Below, in pieces: positions 59,520 to 64,000 of a stretch of 64,000 nt of DNA. Made by a program: the position numbers and the translations under genes. Each line of letters opens with the position of its first letter. Position 1 is the first letter of the stretch. The notes under the pieces were generated by a model. The model did not search any database, was not told the DNA's origin, and saw only the letters and a list, made by a program, of their open reading frames with translations. This DNA comes from Cristatella mucedo (taxonomy: Eukaryota; Bryozoa; Phylactolaemata; Cristatellidae), in the NCBI GenBank assembly GCA_009760855.2, contig WPIO01000072.1, positions 1,645,001-1,709,000 of the forward strand, in the 5' to 3' direction.

Positions 59520-59675
59520 GCCTCATTTATATAGCAACATAAGAGCTTTACTGGATATTGACATTGCTTGCAGTTACCGATAAAGGATTGCCTGCTTCAG
59601 GACTCTAACCTGCGACCTGGGTCGTGAAGGAAGTGCGAGCACCATACCTCCAGGCTAAGACCTAGGCTATTGTAG
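59520..59675 (-). mobile_element. SINE family B nested in the L2-type LINE
   Basis: Reverse complement: cttagcctggaggtatggtg head, gcaggttagagtcctgaagc, aatcctttat body, tatataaatgaggct end. Lies between two conserved reverse-transcriptase motifs of the host element, so it inserted later. Confidence 0.75.
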
Positions 59676-60899
59676 AGCACTAACAATAATGCCCAGGCTT
59701 GATGAAATATGCTCAAGAAGGACACTGTGATCAGGGATAGCAAAATCTGCCGAGAAATCTAGCAGAACTAGCACAGATTCTACCTTAGTCAGCTTTCCTG
59801 AAATGCCGTTTTACACTTGAAACAGCAGTGATTCTCTGTAGTGATTAGCTCTACACCTGACTGGAATTTACTAGTTAGGTTTGAAGTTTTGATATAAGAG
59901 GCTAGCTGGTCTGCCACTACTCATTATAGTATCTTTGATAAGAACGGCAATATTTAGACTAGTTCAGGTTCCCCTGGTCTAGTGTTGACTTCTTTGTGAG
60001 TGGCCTAGCAACAGCCTTTTTGAAGGATGCAAGGGCAAGACCTTAGGCCAAGGACATATTTATTATCTTAGTTATGCTGGACAGCAACAAATCTCTGCAT
60101 CTCAGAAGGAGAACAGTATGTATGAGGCTTAGAGGGTAGTAGTCTTCTTAGACTGGTAGACGAACTCCACAATATGGGTAGCATGGGCCCTCTTCAAGGT
60201 GGACATTGAGAAAGAGCAAGGAACTGAGATTGAGGACTCAAGGTAAAATGTGACTTTTCGCATGGGCTTTCTGAACTTGCTGATAAAGTAGCTAGACAAG
60301 CGATCTGCTAGATCACCACAAGGATCTCTAGGTAAGATGCTGACCTGGGAGCAGTTAAGTTGATGGTCAGCATCAGCGTTTTTGGATTAGGCATCTGTAA
60401 GATCATGCCATGTTTTATAGAAGCTAGACTTGGCCTTTGCTAGGATGAATTGGTACGACCTACAATAGTCCTCGTATGCCAGTCGATGGACAGTCGTTCC
60501 TGATCATTTGTATGCTTTCTCAAACTTGCACTTTGTAGTACTTGCTAGTTTAATGTCTACAGTAAACCATAAGCCATTTGGGCAAAGGCATACAATGTGC
60601 TTAGGGGAGCAAAATCATCAACAATACTGGTTAGTGTTGTGCTGTATTATTTCACAAGTGAGGACAGGTCGGATGGAGGACTGAACCGAACGGAGGATGT
60701 TTTTTAGGACAGCATCCATGTCAAGGGTATCTGGGCTTTGTGATTCACAGGTAACTTTGATGACAGAAAGAGACGCAAAGTTTAGGCTGAATTAGATTTG
60801 CATGTGGTCAGCTGTGCAGAATTTTGTAATAATAGGAGTTGACAGCACACACTCTCAGGATAATATTTGATCTACTGTTTGCAGCTTTTCCAAAATTAT

Positions 60900-63300
60900 T
60901 TGCAATCCACTCATGGGGCAAGTTTTATCCTCTGCTGTCTGATCCATAAACTATCATCAAAACCTTTCTATGGGCTGAAGAATGCCGACGTCACTGAAGC
61001 TGTGAAACCGTAGTATTACAGCAGGTAGTACTAACCCACGCAGTCTTGTCTTGGAATCTTGGAACTTGTCGTGGAATCTGCTTCAGCACAAACTCGCAGG
61101 TTGCGATGCATTTTTTGTTGGTTAAAATAAATGGGAACAGTTGAGCCGCCCCAGTACAGCCTCATCCAGGCCCCTCCTTATGCTTCGAGCTGTGATGGAG
61201 GCTGAGGTATCGTTTGATGACTTGTGGTTACCATAGAACTTGGGACCGAGCAGCTGCATACTGCAAGTTACTTGTAGCAGCCTAATCGGCTGTGTTATCC
61301 ACTTATTCCTTGCTTTTGGTTTATTAGTCAAGGCCTGCAGTCAGGTACTGTAGTGGCTGCAGTGCCGACTGGTGAGTTACAGGTGCAAGCTGGCTGACTA
61401 GCTGTGTTTTGCTATTTGCCGTGCTTCTTCATAAGCTATGCCTGCTGCTAAGCTGTAAAACCTCAACAGATCCAGCCCTCCAGGTTAAAGGCGTGTACTC
61501 AACACAGCATCACGGTGAGTCAGTTACTAAGCTGCTTTTTTCGGTTTCGTACGTGAAACACCCACTTGAGTTGGCTAGCTTGAACCTTGTGGCATTAGTA
61601 AACTGCTCGTGAAAGGGGCAAATGGCTGCCCTGACCTATTGTACTATTGGCTGTAAGAAGTGACAGTGACAAGTGACTGCTCTTATTCAGCTGCTAGCAG
61701 TGGCAGCGGCAGGCAGATGCCTGGTAGCAGCAGTAGCAACAGAGCTGAGTCGGTCTATCTGCTTGCTGCTGCGATTGCTGTGTACAGGATGTTCGAAAGG
61801 CCAGTGCTTCAGCAAGTCATGCCTGTATAGGGAGCCGCAGGCTCAGCAGGCTACTTTAGCCTAAACAATGTCAGCAGTCATTAGGGGCATCTTGTAAAGA
61901 CGCAGGGACCTGGTGTTCGCAAGAGCTCGCAAGAACTCTCTCAGAGTGGTCGACAACATGGTACTGACACGTTTAAAGTCTAGAAGCGGTTACAGCCGAT
62001 ATTAGTATTCGGCTGTGACTTACTTTACTCGCCTTCAGCCGGTTTAGCAAGCGAGTTGAGGACCTCTCACTTGGCTGTTGCTGCTCACTGAAGGCCTCGG
62101 CCAGTAGTTGTTTTGGTCGTTCGGCCTGGCTGCCAGAGGAGGGGGACCATGAGCCACGTCGGTTTCTAGGAGAAGCATTAGCCGTCAGCTGACTGCAACC
62201 GGCCGTTGGATCAGCTGACTCAGTGGAAGTGACTGCTAGGGCTTCGTGTACTGAGTGCACTATGTAGTGGGAGCAATTTGTCCGCCTGCGGTCCACCAGA
62301 CCAGTATAAGTGTATACCGAATGTGCTCATGTATGAGTGCTTGCGAACTTCTAAAAGTCTATGCCTGTATGGTAGCGTTGTTTGTTGTATACTTGCTGGA
62401 GGCGTGTTTCTTCGATCGGTGCCACACAAACTTGGGCAGACTTTGGCATTGGAGCACCAGGTGTGCACCTGATCTTGCACTTACAATTTTGGGGTGTAGT
62501 CGCTAATGCATAGGGGGCTTTGAGTCGATAAGGATTGATGACCTCGATTCCATTTCAGTCACAGCCACACGGACCCTGAACTGGCCTAATTGGTTTCTCA
62601 CTCGATTGGGTTCCAGAATCAACTGACTTAAGTCTAAGGTTTCTCCTATACCTGGCAGTTTAAAACAGAGATGTAAATGTTTTTCTTATGTAATATTGCA
62701 TTTCTCAGGCTTCCCACGACTCTCACAGCAATGCAAATCGTAGGTTATGCTTTTTCGAAAGGCCTCGTCATTGCACTATGCTGTTAGGAGTCGCAGTGCT
62801 GTTAGCAAATGGTGTTGGAGACTATTGTTTACTAAACTGCTGCCAGTAGTTTTGGTCATATGTTTTTGGGCATCCCAGGTGTCTAATGTTTGGTGCCGTT
62901 TTTGCTGAATTTTCAAATGATTGCATACAACCATCTAATTTGGGGTAGCCCTCCTTTGTGCACATTGTTTTTGTTATCCTCTTTTACCCCCGAAGATGCC
63001 CACATTAAATTAGTGGGAATAGCACTCCAGATTGTTCAGTTGCCTACAAAGATAGGTAGGTGTAAGACTCGAAGGCTTTTGCAAATAGCTACCCAGTCCT
63101 ACTTCTTTTTGTGTGTCGAAGCTTTGGAAAACATTGCTAAACAGCTCCTAGAACACCGAAATATATAGTGGCACACTAGGTCATCCTAGTCGGGACTTTA
63201 GTAACAAACATATTCTGAAACTGAGCTTCTCCAAGTGACTTTTGACATCTTCATTAAAGTCATAGCAAGAAAGTTACTGCTGAGGTCCACCTGAGCTTGT
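60900..63300. other. Intergenic region without recognised genes
   Basis: No open frame with family resemblance and no clear repeat. A weak cluster of opposite open frames at 61970-62510 is unsupported. Confidence 0.5.
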
Positions 63301-63329
63301 TGGTAGCATTTCTGTACCATCCGGTCACA

Positions 63330-63900
63330 TTATCTTTCTGAAGAGACCTCAAACTGCTGCCGGTCCAACATGTTTCGACTTGTACCTCTCCATGTCATGA
63401 ACCGTCCACTGTCAACTGGTCAAAATCCTTATAAAAATCCAAACAGGTCTATCACTTACATAGTGGTCTATAAGGGGCCGTCAGCCGTCCCTGCTATTCT
63501 CTATTTATTCAGCACCTCTGGAGCTGGTATGTCAGGCCTAAGCTTGTATTAACTATCACTTCTATACAGAGGACCCCTAGTTTATTTATTGTTCAGACTA
63601 CTTTTGAGTTGGCAGCAGCAATCGACATAATCAACTCCTGCCTTGCAGACAATAGATCCTGGATGTTGGCAAACTTAAGCTAGATGACGATGAACTCAAC
63701 CGCTCCTGATTGGAAGTGCCAAACGCATAGCCCAAGTCCAGGGCTTTGACATTTTAATTGGTGGAGAAATTGTATCTGATTTTCTTTTCTGTGGCCATCT
63801 GGCTTTTAGACAAGCTTATTCAGAGGGATGCTTTCATGACAAGTCATATTCATCTGTCATCGTCTCATGTCTTTCTCAATAGCAGGCTAACCACTACTTA
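63330..63900 (+). mobile_element. Degraded LINE reverse-transcriptase fragment
   Basis: Across three + frames the sequence reads V-P-A-I-L-Y-L-F-S-T-S-G-A-G-M (cf. V-L-G-P-L-L-F-x-L-Y), then N-Y-H-F-Y-T-E-D-P (cf. Y-H-F-Y-A-D-D-T, the catalytic box with A-D-D changed to T-E-D) near 63545-63575, then S-W-M-L-A-N near 63655-63675 and K-L-D-D-D-E-L. This is the order of L2/CR1 reverse-transcriptase motifs. Frameshifts and a lost catalytic box make it a pseudogene; limits are approximate. Confidence 0.75.
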
Positions 63901-63976
63901 AGTGTAAGCAAATTGCCTCTCGTTAGGAAGAGCTAGCCAAAGCTTGGATTTCTTATGCTCGTGTACACATACACAT

Positions 63977-64000
63977 GCGCAAACACACACACACACACAT
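63977..64000 (+). repeat. (CA)n at window edge
   Basis: Starts acacatgcgcaaacacacac and runs to the end; continues outside. Confidence 0.85.

Larger units (their letters stand above)
57828..60870 (-). mobile_element. Degraded L2-type LINE (endonuclease end, reverse transcriptase, 3' tail)
   Basis: Read on the minus strand from high to low coordinates, broken frames show: S-A-D-H endonuclease-end motif and F-S-L-N (about 60790-60830); T-V-H-R ... Y and A-K-S-S-F-Y spacer (about 60400-60520); P-L-T-K-K-S-T-L-D near 60010; L-V-L-L-D-F-S-A-D-F-A-I-P-D-H around 59700-59790; G-V-P-R-R-T-V-I-D-P-L-L-F around 59380-59440; T-D-L-C-W-L-P-I-K-P near 58310; and the N-L-L-P/F-K end with tail at 57840-58150. 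This motif order defines L2/CR1-group reverse transcriptases. Many stops and frameshifts, and nested insertions (58785-58928, about 59300-59370, 59520-59675) show it is dead. Its 3' part matches the + copy at 4488. Confidence 0.85.

Overview
This is eukaryotic DNA, almost certainly from an invertebrate animal. It has spliced genes with GT-AG introns, long simple-sequence tracts, degraded L2-type LINEs and tRNA-derived SINEs, and no bacterial gene organisation. The protein family (a HOOK-domain CCDC88/Girdin-Daple homologue) points to a bilaterian or other metazoan. I cannot fix the phylum from the sequence alone.

One gene dominates the window. About 29 exons on the + strand, from 2127 to the stop at 48361-48363, join in consistent phase into one reading frame of about 1,886 codons. 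They encode a CCDC88 protein: an N-terminal HOOK domain (exons at 2127-16930), a linker with a short polyglutamine run, a very long coiled coil (18829-40988), a basic membrane-binding-like segment at the exon 40753/41206 junction, and a low-complexity C-terminal tail. The last residues are Y-G-C-V, the PDZ-binding end typical of Daple (CCDC88C). The first coding exon (about 20 residues in vertebrates) was not found and probably lies left of the window. A polyadenylation signal lies at 48913-48918, directly followed by an 18-bp minisatellite (48939-49229).

The introns carry many long (CT)n/(GA)n, (CA)n/(GT)n and (TGTC)n tracts, 3' ends of an L2-like LINE that share a conserved tail ending in (ATT)n, and at least two kinds of tRNA-derived SINE. 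The most striking intronic structure is a ~465-bp, near-identical inverted repeat (34191-34660 and 35148-35610) that brackets a single 112-nt coding exon (34920-35031).

From 49230 to about 57600 I see no gene. There is one SINE, a LINE-tail remnant and a CpG-rich block at 55260-56900 that may be an old retroelement or a promoter region. From 57828 to about 60870 lies a degraded minus-strand L2-type LINE (endonuclease end, reverse transcriptase, 3' tail) broken by nested insertions. A second, plus-strand reverse-transcriptase fragment lies at about 63330-63900, just before the (CA)n tract at the window end.
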